DNA of 64,000 nucleotides, taken from Dendrophyllia cribrosa (Eukaryota > Cnidaria > Anthozoa > Scleractinia > Dendrophylliidae). A program made the position numbers and the translations under genes. The notes under the pieces were generated by a model that did not search any database, was not told where the DNA came from, and worked only from the letters and a program-made list of their open reading frames with translations. The stretch is taken from positions 47,424,894 through 47,488,893 of the forward strand of contig JAJLRJ010000005.1 in the NCBI GenBank assembly GCA_024195265.1, in the 5' to 3' direction. Every line of letters begins with the position of its first letter. The stretch's first letter is position 1. Shown here piece by piece: positions 24,201 through 36,200 of the stretch.

Positions 24201-27200
24201 CAGCTTTTATGGTAATATTATACGTAATGTTCTGTAGAGGAGAGCCTTTGCTTACAAGTATTGCTTCATTAGCATGTCCGAATCATCTAATGGAGCGACA
24301 AAAATATCAACTCTGAAAATTGAAAATGCATAGCGCAATTAGCTTTCTCTGAAATTTGAACCCGATGTACTAGATACCCTTTGTGCAATGCTGTTTTAAA
24401 AACTCAAAATTACAAACTTGAATGTACGGATGTGTATGGCTCATTAATATTTGCCACACAGCAATTTTCCAGGTTTTTGATAGCTGATATTTTCTTAAAC
24501 ATTACATGCAAAGAGCTGGAAATTGCATATATTGCTATGTTTAACAAGCTCTTTTGAAGTCAATCCACAGGGTTCTCAATAACTTTTTAATCAACTGTTC
24601 CATTTCGGTTAACAGCCGTAACAATGTGGCACATGGCCAAAGGTCTTACTAAACTTTGTATTGAAACACTTAATTCACAGCTGTAACACTTACTAGTGAC
24701 ACCCCTCACGGGTGTTACGGGTTACAAGTTGAACTGAGGACACTGATCCATATTTAGCATGATGCCTTCTCTACGTAAACTTACATACTGATGAAACAAA
24801 TGTAAACATGACATCAGCAAAAGTTTCACTTTAGGGCGGGGCTGGATACCCTTTTTCTGGATATGATTGCTGACAGGGTTCTCCATATTTCAGTGAAGCA
24901 GTTAAAAGCAATTTCTGAAAAGGCAAAAGCAACTGTTGTGACTGAAAGTCTTTGCTGAAATCACCATTGTTGTTTTCAGATACTGACAGAAAAAAGCCAG
25001 ATGTTGATACATGGACCGAAGTAAAGAGAAGAAAAACGTCATCTACAAAGACAGATGGTAGTACTAAGGTTAGCACAAAGAAATGAGTATGGTTTTGTGG
25101 AAATTCTTGTTTTTTTTCTTTTTTACATTGCCATGTTTCCACCAATAGTGTAGCTCAACCATTTGATATATAAACCACACATAACTCGCAATTTCTTGAT
25201 TTGCTTTGACTAATGTATTGTTTCACTTCCACAGCAACACATTTTTTATAAACAAACCCCTTTATTTTTTGTTCAATGTCAATTAAAGACATTGTATTGT
25301 ATATATAGTTTGTTGGTGTTTTACTGAAGGTTTTTGTATTTTACTCCATCAGACAAGTGGTTTCTCAAATGACCAAGAAGAACTGGACTTTCAGTTTGAT
25401 GAGGAACTAGAAAACCAGGGGAAACAGCCGACGATTTGCTCTTCAGAATGGTGAGTTTTTTATGTGCTTATCTTGTTGATTGCTGTGTCATGAGGATGGA
25501 AATTTGTCTACCAGCTCACTCAGGTAGCAGTAGGTTTTAAAACTAGAAAATTTGACAGATTTCTAGACAGCACCACAGATACATTGAAACAGCCTTCCAA
25601 CTCATTCATGTGGTTCTTACATGTAAGCCTGTTGAGCTACATAAACTTACAATGTATAAGTTTCTATTGTACTGTCTGGTGCATTCTGAAAGCAATCTAC
25701 CAAATAGTGGGTGATCTAAAGCTAGCGACACAATGGGCGATGTTATATGCAGATTGCCACAATTAGTGAAAATCACCAGGAGTGCCTGGCACTGGCAACT
25801 GTGACAGCAATTTTTGTCGATCGCTGCGATTGGCATATAAAATTGCCAATCTGACGTGCCAGATATCGGCGATTAAAATTTTCCATCATTTGTCTAGTGT
25901 GCCTGTTACAGTGTTTTTATACGCTTGTCAAAAAATCAGATTGCGTGATTTTATATAAAAGGCTCAAATTCATATGTAAGTAAGGACGGAAGCTGCCATT
26001 TTGAATGCAGGAAAAGCTTTGGAAACAAACACAGAGCAGGAATCGTCAGGAAAATCGCCAAGTGTGTCCAAAGCAAGCAGCAATGAAATTTGTGTGACTG
26101 TTGCTGGATAACAAAAATGTCAGTTGTGTGCAATGTTAAAACATTTAGACTCAGTGTGACAAAAGTTTGTGTTTGTTTTTAGGGACGACGATTCTGATGA
26201 TGAAATAGATGACCAGGATATACACAAAATCATGATTGTGACACAAACTCCACCACCCATCAAAAAACACGACAGAACAGGAAGCTACGTCACCAGAGTC
26301 AAAATGACGCAGGAACTTTCCAAAGCAATCAATGACGGTCTCTACTACTATGAACAGGTATGGAATAAATGCTCTAAAGGAGTGATGTACCAGGCAGGGA
26401 TAGACAAATTCGGCTAATGCATTGTTGTACCCAATTCAAACCTTTTGGGATTAGAACTCTTTGTTCGTCATATTTCCATATCAATGAAGCATTGACATGG
26501 AAATTATATGGAAATATTGTGAACAAAGAATCTTATTCCCAGAAGGTTTGAATTGGGTACAACAATGCATTAGCCGAATTTGTCTATTATGCAACTTTGG
26601 TCAAAACTGTTTGAAACCTTTTTGCTATTAAAGTAGATTTGCTCTTGTACAAAATGCTCTAAAAGTACCAAGAGAGTGAAAGAGACAACGAACCATAATC
26701 AGTGTTTTTTGTCTTTTTTAAAAGTTGTTATCCATTTCCATCCATACCATCCTGAGTCAAAGACTATCACACACAGTTTCAGTGCACTAGTATAGTTATT
26801 TTTAAGAAAACTGGAGCAATATTTTTAGGTTTTCATTCATTGATACAAATGCTTTTTGTTTTAGCCTTTCAAATTGATGCTAAAAATCAGTGGCAATTTC
26901 CCTTTAAGTTTATGGTGCAGTAATGCTCAAAAGTAGGTTATACCGCCGTTTTGAGAGATGCAACGGTCATCTTGCTCTTGAGAATGCAACATTCATCTCA
27001 CAACTTGCTTCGGTGATTCTTATGATAAGCATTGTGCAATGTGCAAAATTCTCGTCTCTTGAGACCTGAATCACATAAGATGAGCAAGATTAGACTGGTT
27101 ACTTTCTTTTGAGCAGCACTGTCAATTTCATTCCACAGCCACCTGTTTTTAACATGCACCTTTCTAAGTTCATCCATGCTACATGTAAACTTTGGTTACT

Positions 27201-30200
27201 AATTTTACTGTGACTGAAGTCTTGTCTGTGTTAAAGAAAGTTCACTACATGTATAACTGTGTACTCTTGTATGTAGTGTACACAGTTCTTTTGCCTCAGG
27301 AAAAACTGAAGGTCTTTGTTTTTTTTGTTTTAGGATCTCTGGGATGATAGTGATGACAGTTACCTTAACAGAAAGGTAAGCACCATATTTTCCTTTGTAC
27401 TTGTGGATCCCTAATACTTAGAAAATCTGCCCCCAAAAATTGATCTTAACTGTGTACATTCGCCAAAACTTGAGGGTAACTCATTCGTCACATAAACATT
27501 GTTTGTTCAATTTGATTTTTGTTCTCAGAGGCACTCTGCAAGAGAAACAAGACTCATTTTTCTATATAATCTTTAAGAATTTTTGCCCCACATCAACACA
27601 ATATTCTAAATTTCAAGGGTCAAAACGTAAGTTAAATTATACACTGAAAGTATGGTAATAAATAATAATGGATTATTTGGCAAAGTCTTGGCTTCCTTTT
27701 TGAGTGGTTCTGATTTTTTGTTTTGATTTCAGATTGTTCTTTCTTCATCATGGAAACGTGTAGAGCTTGTGAGTCAGGACAAATTCAATTATCAGCGTGA
27801 TGCCCTGGAACCACCAAGAGCTCGATCATTCACAGAAGCAGAATTCCCACCACCCAGCCCACCAATCACAGTTCCCCACACCGCGTTATCGCCATCAGCT
27901 GAAGTATTCCGTCCGCGAGCTCAAACGCTACCAGCTGAACCTTTGTCTAGATCACTGCCTGCAACTGTTCCTGAGCTGCCAATTACCCATGAGCATGTGA
28001 CACCGCGACATGGCTCTCGTACTCCAAAGAGGAAAGATGTCAAAGTCGCACCAAGGTTCTTCCCTGCATTCAGCAAAGAGGATGTCAGTGATCAAGGTCC
28101 AAAGAAAAGGAAGACAAAATACAGTCAGAACCCGCCTGTTGAGCAACACGTTGGCTGGGTTATGGGCAGCAGAGAGTATCCTCCACCAAGAAGGTCTGTA
28201 CTGCTGTTTTGTATTCCTGTTAAGTTCCCCCCCCCCCCCCCCAAAAAAAAAAGTAGTGAAACTCTGACAGTAGTGAGTAAAAGTTGATTGTTAGTAATCC
28301 CCGAAAGAAGCACCCCCCAAAGTAATGATCCCCCGATGGCAATGACCCCAATAGGTAACTTGAATCTCTGTTAGAAACAATAGTGGAAACCTGCAGAAAG
28401 ATCGCAGGAGCACTGCCAACAATTCACTCATACCAGCTCATATCATCTGAGAGTGCTCCCAAAGAACCCTTTACTGATGTCTTTTGAGTAGTTAAGACTG
28501 GAAAGGACAGACATATCTGTTCAAAGATCAAGGGCCAGTAATTACCTTTTAATAAAGATTCTGTTAATGTCTTCGCATATGTCGCAATTTTGCAAAGATG
28601 AATGAATCTCTGATCAATCCATATACATGTATGGTACAATTTTGTTGCTGCCTGAAAGTGGCCACAAAGTGGTGTGATATTTGAACAATTATTTGAGATA
28701 CAGTAAGTTGGGTCAAATATGTCAAGGTTCCATTCTAAATTCTTGAAGGAAGTGAGAATTAAGATTGGAATACACTTGCTTTTTGAATCTCATGAGAATT
28801 AAGAACATAAAAAACTAATGAACTCATCACTTGACAATCTCTTGATGAAGTATTTTACAAACAGAACACACATGACAGAATTAAAGTATTGTAAGAAAAC
28901 AGTGCCAAGTTTGACAATGACGTGACAATGAACAACAGGGAAGCTCCAGTTCCTAGCCCTAAATGACAGTCTAGTTAATGTGTCAATGGATGCTGTCAGA
29001 TTAGTAACTTACTTCCTAACTCATCAATCACTCTTTATTGTTTTGTAGTCCAAGCTACAGCATCTCAGAGGGTGTCCCTCCTGGTTTGCATGTCGGCAGT
29101 TATGGATCAACACCACAACCAATTCCACGCTTCCAGCATCCCTCGCATGAACTTCTTCAAGACAATGGCTTTACTCAGCAACTATACCATAAATATCATT
29201 CTAAGTGTCTGAAAGGTATGTCGAAGTAAACAGCATTTTAACATTACCTTGTGGACAATAAGCAGTGATCTGCTCATCTACTTAATCAGTTTCATAAAAG
29301 GGATTTAGAAAGGTTAAAAGTACAGTGTAGAACAATAACTACATGTATAAAGTAGAAAGGCATGCTTCAAAAATTGTTAAATGAAACTTAGGAATTTTGA
29401 ATCTTGGTTTACTTGTATAACTTACATGTATCAGCTGCAATGTTAAATGTGCATGTACAACTCACTTAAATGTAAGTCAGTACAACATCTTTATGACTGT
29501 GAAACTACACGTACATCGTACACAAAATAGCTCACTTTGATCTTTGTTCAGTTTGTTTCCCATGTTTCCTTTGGATGCAGTCTATAAAATCATATGAAAA
29601 TGGAAACTTAATTTGTGGTGCTGGAAACTGGAATTGCAGCTTACAGTATTTTTATTTGTTCCCCACAGACAGAAAGAAGGTAGGAATAGGCCAATCACAA
29701 GAAATGAACACAATGTTTAGATTCTGGTCGTTCTTCCTCAGATCTCATTTTAATAGGTAAGTGATTGTGTGACAGCTTGGGAGCATGAAGGTCATTTGTC
29801 TTGAATTTTTAACCACAGAATGTTTTTTTTTTCACTTTTCTTACCAATGTTTTGTCCTGGTTTAGAGGTTGCATTTAAAAATAGAACCCAGATTTTTGCA
29901 GTGCGCCACCACTTATATTGGCTGCTGGTTTCGAGTTTACTAAGGGTTATGAACTAAATGATTGTGATAGTAAAATGGTTAGAGTTGTTAATTGCTGATA
30001 GTTCAGAATTTTGTTTATAGAGTTTTTCTGCCAGTAGGTAGTGACATTGTAGGATGTGATTGTAAAGGTCTCTGGATGACATTACTTACATGTACCTTGT
30101 ATCCTTTTCTTCTTCTAGGAAAATGTATGAAGAGTTCAAAACACTAGCAGTAGAAGATGCAATAGCTGGTTACAGGTTAGACTTGTATTTCATACATTTC

Positions 30201-33200
30201 TTCATCTTGTGTAAAATCAAAATTCAGAAATGTTCTAGTTTGTTATTCATTTTTAACACATATTAGTGGTGTGCCGATCATCGATTATAATCAGACTGAT
30301 CAAAAACGTACGGAGATGCAACAATCGATTTCACTTGAAGCACAATCGATTGTTGCGGGAAAATGGATCCTAATGTCTAAATGAGAAATAAACAGACTAA
30401 AATGAACTTTTAATATCTTGTTGGGAAAACCAAAAGTCAATATTCACGAATTTGAATGATATGGAATCGTGTATTCACTCGCGTAAGTTTTCCGAGTGAA
30501 ATTTTTGTTCAAGCCAAATAAAACCTGTGCCTGATTAATCTTATGTAGAGTGTTAATAAAACTTTATTCACTAGCAGACCGAAGGAATTCAAAGATTTGT
30601 GAGACATAGCATAACAAACAAATAAGTATGAAACTTCAACAAAATGAACAAAAGCAATCTCAACTTTCAACCTCATGCCCAGGCTCCTCTCCTATCTTTG
30701 CCTCATTTGCATGTTTGGATTTCAACATGGCTTCTGATGTTGAAACCACCAAGCCACAGGAATTACACAATTATCCAGGTGGTAAAGTGAGGTCTAGGGT
30801 ATGGAATTGAACGATTATAATCGATGATCAATCGGTTGAGATAATCTGATTATTTCCAGTGATCGATTATGAAATGATGACTGATTCCCAACACTAACAC
30901 GTGTGTACATGTATTCTTTATTCTCAGATATGGCTTAGAGTGTCTCTTCAGATTCTACAGTTACGGCCTTGAAAAGAAGTTTAAAGCTGACTTGTTCAAG
31001 GACTTTCAAGCTGAGACTATACGGGATCATGACTTAGGTTTGGCACCACTTTGTTTGTTAAACTGTTTGTTGCAGAGGTGTTTTAATGCAAGTTAACAGG
31101 TGAACCTCCTAAATGGCCACCTCTCTACAACAGTCATGTATCCATTCACTAACCAAGCTTTTAGCCAGCAGTGTCCAGGCGTCCGGTGCTTTGTGAAGAA
31201 ATTCATGAACATTGTACCTACTCCTTTAAAAAGTTATGATGGGAAATATCTTCAGGATGACCACTATTCAATTTCTGGCTAAAAGCCTGTCGCTAACCCC
31301 CCCCCTCCAAAAAAAAAAAAAAAACCACCTCTTGAAAGCACCTGTAAAAGGCATTCTAGGACAGCTGTTGTGGAGAGGTTTGACTGTTCATGTTCTTTGT
31401 CCTTTCAATGGTATAGTTGCACAAGAACCATAAAGTGACTGCCTCTGGATTTTGGGAAAGTGGTTGTTGTTTGATAAAACTGGTTGATTAAGAGAATTAG
31501 CTCTCGAAAGCGACCATTCACTAGAAAGACAGAATTTGGTCACCTATGACAGCTTACAACATGCCAAAGGGATTACCCATGTAGTGTTTCTGATAACGGC
31601 ATAAATGATATGAATCTACAGTGCATGTATCAACATTTTCACCCTTTTTTAAAAACACGTTTCTGCCAACTGAACAAGTTTCAGTCTAACCATTGTAAGT
31701 CTCTAAAGCCCCGGCTACACGTTATAACATTGTTATATAACATTGTTTGGTTCAACAATGTTAGAACGTGTAGCCGGCATGTTAGATGTTTGTCTATAAT
31801 TTTTTGTTTGAAGAATGTTTTGATTTTCGATCGAACACTTCTTCCAACAAGAAATGTCAGACAAACGTCACTTTACATGCTGGCTACACGTTCTAACATT
31901 GTTTAACCAAAAAATGTTATATAAAAATGTTAGAACGTGTAGCTGGGGCTTAAGGGATGGAAAAAGAAAAATCCCAGTTCAAAATTCCAAAGGTGCCTGG
32001 GTTCGCTTATAGGATTGGTCACTTAATTGCAGGGGTTTACTGTAAATGTAAACTGATCGTTTACAGTATGAGGGTGGTCACAAGAAGATCTTGTGTTTTA
32101 TTTTTTATATCCTTTTTCTCCCAGGGAATCTATATGGTTTAGAGAAGTTCTGGGCCTTCCTCAAATATTACAAAGTGAGTGTAAATTGAAGCAGATTTCT
32201 TGTAAAATGTGGCTATATTAATAATATTGATATAAATTATATATAATAATCAGTAATTGTCTAGATTGAAATATTTTACTTAAGCCTTGACATCCTTTAA
32301 TAATAAATAAAATAAATAAATAACTTTATGTAAGTGTCAAAGGTATTTAGCACACATTACTAATTAGGGACACTTTCCAGATCTAATTGGAATTTGAAAG
32401 TGTTGGTTTTTGAGGAGAGGGGAAAACTGGAGTACCCAAAGAATAACCTCTCGGAGCAAGGAGAGAACCAACATCAAACTCAACCCACATATGACGCCGG
32501 GCCGGGAATCAAACCCAAGTCACATTGGTGGGAGGAGAGTGCTTTCACCACTACACCACCCCTGCTCCCCTCCCCCAAAGCACCAAAGTAATGATTTTAA
32601 AAGTTTTCTAGAATGTGTAACAATAACAGATGACACTTCATGCTGCATGAAAAGGCCTAATGTTTTTACGAGTGGATTCTGCACAAAATGGTACAGTGGG
32701 CCCTCTCAGTTAGCTTTGATTAAAATGGCCAGAATTAAAAACATCCAAAGACTGTGAAATTAGAATGCTTTGGGCATGTTGTTTTGGGACATATTCTGAT
32801 TATTCTGAAATCAGAATGCGCTAACAAAACTATGTTGTTTACATTCTCACAAGCTAAAATGTTTCCAGGTACACATAGTCAAAGTAGTGACTTCTTTTCA
32901 TATTTTACGAGAGGAATAGGTGCAATAATTAGAGGTATTCTGTTTTTGGAATGACCAGAATATGTGATTGTCCCAAAAAAAAAAATGCGCCCTTAAAAGA
33001 AAACATTGCTTCAATGTTATGAGATGGATATAATAATGGTTTTACTTGATTCATAGCTATCAGATAGTGCGTTGTTAACATGTTATGCAGCACATTGTAA
33101 CAGTAATGCAAATGTGCACTATGTTTAATGAAGCTCATTTATTTAAATTTTATGTGTGGAATGTTTCTTAGGGGAAAGCAAGGTTTGACATTGAACCAGA

Positions 33201-36200
33201 CCTTAAGAAGCGTCTTGCCAAGTACAAAACGATTGAAGACTTTAGGAATGATGTAAGTAAACCTACAATCCTGCTCAATAGTCTTGGGATCTTTCTTCTG
33301 TTCGTGTGGTGAAAAATATTCGTGCTTTCCACTTTGCACCCCTTACTATGTTCAGCTCATGTGTTCAAAATGATAACTGATCTACAACATTGCTTGGGGA
33401 GGGGTGGGGGGACAGGGGATGGGGCAGGAACATGTAAGAAAAGCTACTCAGTGCCATTGGATTATAGCAGAGGTAACATTTTCATATGAATAACAGAAAT
33501 TTTTAGAAGTGTCCCAAGTACTTTTGGCAGACATTGTTGTAACTGTACTCAAAGGTGGCTACCAGTGACCTGTGCTTACTTTGCCAACAGAATGTTAAAT
33601 CATATCTTAATCTTATCTTTATTATTATTAAATATTGTTATGTAGTTATACTTTATATGTAACAAAAAACCTGATGAATTTTTTACCGTGTTAAAATAAA
33701 GATTTGATTGATTGATTGATTGATTAAAATATGCAATTCTGCAGAGATGGAAATAAGGGCAAACATTTGAACAGATTGAGAGGTTGTTAGGCGGAAATTG
33801 CAATAAGTTGTGGGGTTGGGAGGTGAGAGAGAACATTCAGGATTTTATGGGAATATTATCAAAGTAAACACCCACGTATAAGAACCTATGTTTTCATAAG
33901 TCAGCCTGGATAGGTTCTTATATATCGGGTGTTTAGTGGTGAGTCAGGCTGTTTAGGTTGTTAATTAGGTTTTTATTTTATTCAGGGGTTTAAATTGTTT
34001 GCTGCCATTAAGAAGAGTACTTAATGCCCATTACTTTAGTCGTCATATCAAACTTATTTCCCACCGCATTGAACGTTTGCTCAGATACTTAGTTTTAAGA
34101 TGGGAAAAGGAAAGTGCTGCCTTTTAATCCAAACACAACAAGGAGCCCGTTGGGCTTCGCAACTGGCTCGTTTGGTCTCAGTTTCCACCCGGTTTACATT
34201 TTAGAGTTTTATAATTATTAACAATCCACAATATACAAACAGGAATCTATTAATATGCACAGTCCAGTCCACATCTACATTTACATTTCACACCCCACTT
34301 CAAGCACTTCTCAGCAAGGACGGACCATTTTATTTTTAGGGGGGGGGGGGGGGGGGGTTGGGCAATAACCACAAAAAAAAAATTCATTCACAGGAAAAGT
34401 AAAGAAAAAAAATCATGGACAGCGAGCCAAAGGGGAAAAAAGTATCCAACGATCCCAAAAAAAATTATTGCACAACATCAAGACGGAAAAAAAATTAATG
34501 ATCAGAAAAATTGCCGCCTCCTGCCCCTTGCCCACCATAAAAATAAAATGGTCCATCCCTTAGTAGGCTACAATTTCAGGTCTATAATTTTTTCTCTGAT
34601 CAGCTCGGTACTGTTAGAAAAAAACACAAGTTCAGAACTTTGTATATTTTTTTCCCTTTAAAATGCTTGAAACCACCTACTACAAGGAATCGGGATTGTT
34701 TAAATACAGGAATTTTGGAGAATCATTGATAGGAATAAATTAACAATATCAACATGATCGATCAAATAATTAACAGCCGACCATAGCGTGACATAAATAC
34801 GAGATGTGTTGAGCGTGACTCCATGACATAATGCTTGAGAATTGTTTACTCAGCAACTCTTTGACTTGCCCGGACGTGTTTTAATATTCAATTCAATCTA
34901 AACTCGACTGTTTGACAATTGATTTGGTTAGAAAAATTCAACCCGCTTTCCTTTTACCAGAAATAGAACATATCCGAAAATTGTTTAACAATTCCGTGGA
35001 AATTAGAACGAATTGTAGTTGCCTAATTATTGGTTTCGGTTCGCTATACTACTTGTGTAAACACAACAAAATCACACACGGTAGCGATATACAAAGGATA
35101 TAAATCTCAAAGCAAAGCCATTTCCCTTAAATGATCATGACTTCCTCCTAGACGTCTCCTAAAACGAAGAAAATGTGGAAAACATATGGTTGTATTTTGA
35201 ACTAATCACATAAAACGGCTGCAGACAAGCGCTTACCTTGGAGAATATCTAACCAAAATTTGTCAAAGTGAAGCGATTGATGAATGTCACAGCAACTGCA
35301 TCAAATTGACCATCGATGTCTCACAAATCCAACAGCCGAGTCTTGTTACAGTATCGTTTTGTTTTACAACAGCAAACGAACGATATCGCTTGCTTTTATA
35401 ACGATCAACGAAAGTATAAAGCAACTCTTTTGTAACTCTTGCACCATCAATCGAGCAGAGGAATGTCTGGAACGAGTCACGCACCCCTCCCCACAACAAA
35501 ATCTTCCTTTTGCGTGATAAACATGCGCACGCGTAAGAAACATTTGTCATATATTTTAATGTACCATAACAAAAGCAGCAATTTTTCTAAAGCAACAAGA
35601 CGATGAGAACCCGCATGTAACCAAGAATTATCTCTTGCACATAATGCACATCTATGTACAGCACGTTTCTATTTCAAATTGCTTTTATAAGAAAACGCTA
35701 CCACAAGGAAGCCACCAATTCGTCTTTGCCTAATATAGGTTGACTTGAAGGTAAGGTGCTTTACTTTCTTTATCTAAATTTGTGGGTTTCATCGAAAAGA
35801 TCCTTCCCATTGTGAAATTATTCAGCTTGAAAGTTTTGAATTTTCCGCCAGAAAGTGTCTCTATCGAGCGCGCGGCCAAAGCTATTGTATTACAAGGCTG
35901 TGACGTAGAAAATACTTCAACTCACGAGTATTATGGCGGCAAAGGAGAAGTCTTCGACCTCGGCAACTTTCTGTCTGTCTGACAGAGACTTTGTAGAAGA
36001 CATAATTTCATCACAGTCTGACATTCTTTTAAAGAAATGGAACGAAACACAATGTGAGCATACAAAAGAACGAATCTCAAGTATTTTCTACGTCATCAAC
36101 ACAATGGATATCGACAACTCGTTCCCAGTCTCCGGGACACTGATTTCTACAAATTGTGCTACTTTGGATGGCAAAAAAGAGGCCTTACATTTTTTTCTGA

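Larger units (their letters stand above)
29049..33252 (+). other. LARP1: LARP1 exons 17-22: DM15 cap/TOP-binding region
   Basis: Together with the end of exon 16 this encodes the three DM15 helix-turn-helix repeats (residues about 739-937), which in human LARP1 bind the m7G cap and first TOP cytidine. Conserved blocks are [40 protein letters not shown] and [15 protein letters not shown]. Positions equivalent to human R840, Y883 and Y922 (numbers from memory) are R826, Y869 and Y908 here, a constant offset of 14, so the pocket is intact. Human YYS is FYS here, a conservative change beside the pocket. Confidence 0.95.

Noticed and set aside
27769..27774. Separate gene starting at 27769
   Set aside because: The codon is GTG in the middle of LARP1 exon 16, whose acceptor at 27731-27732 and reading phase fit the preceding exon.
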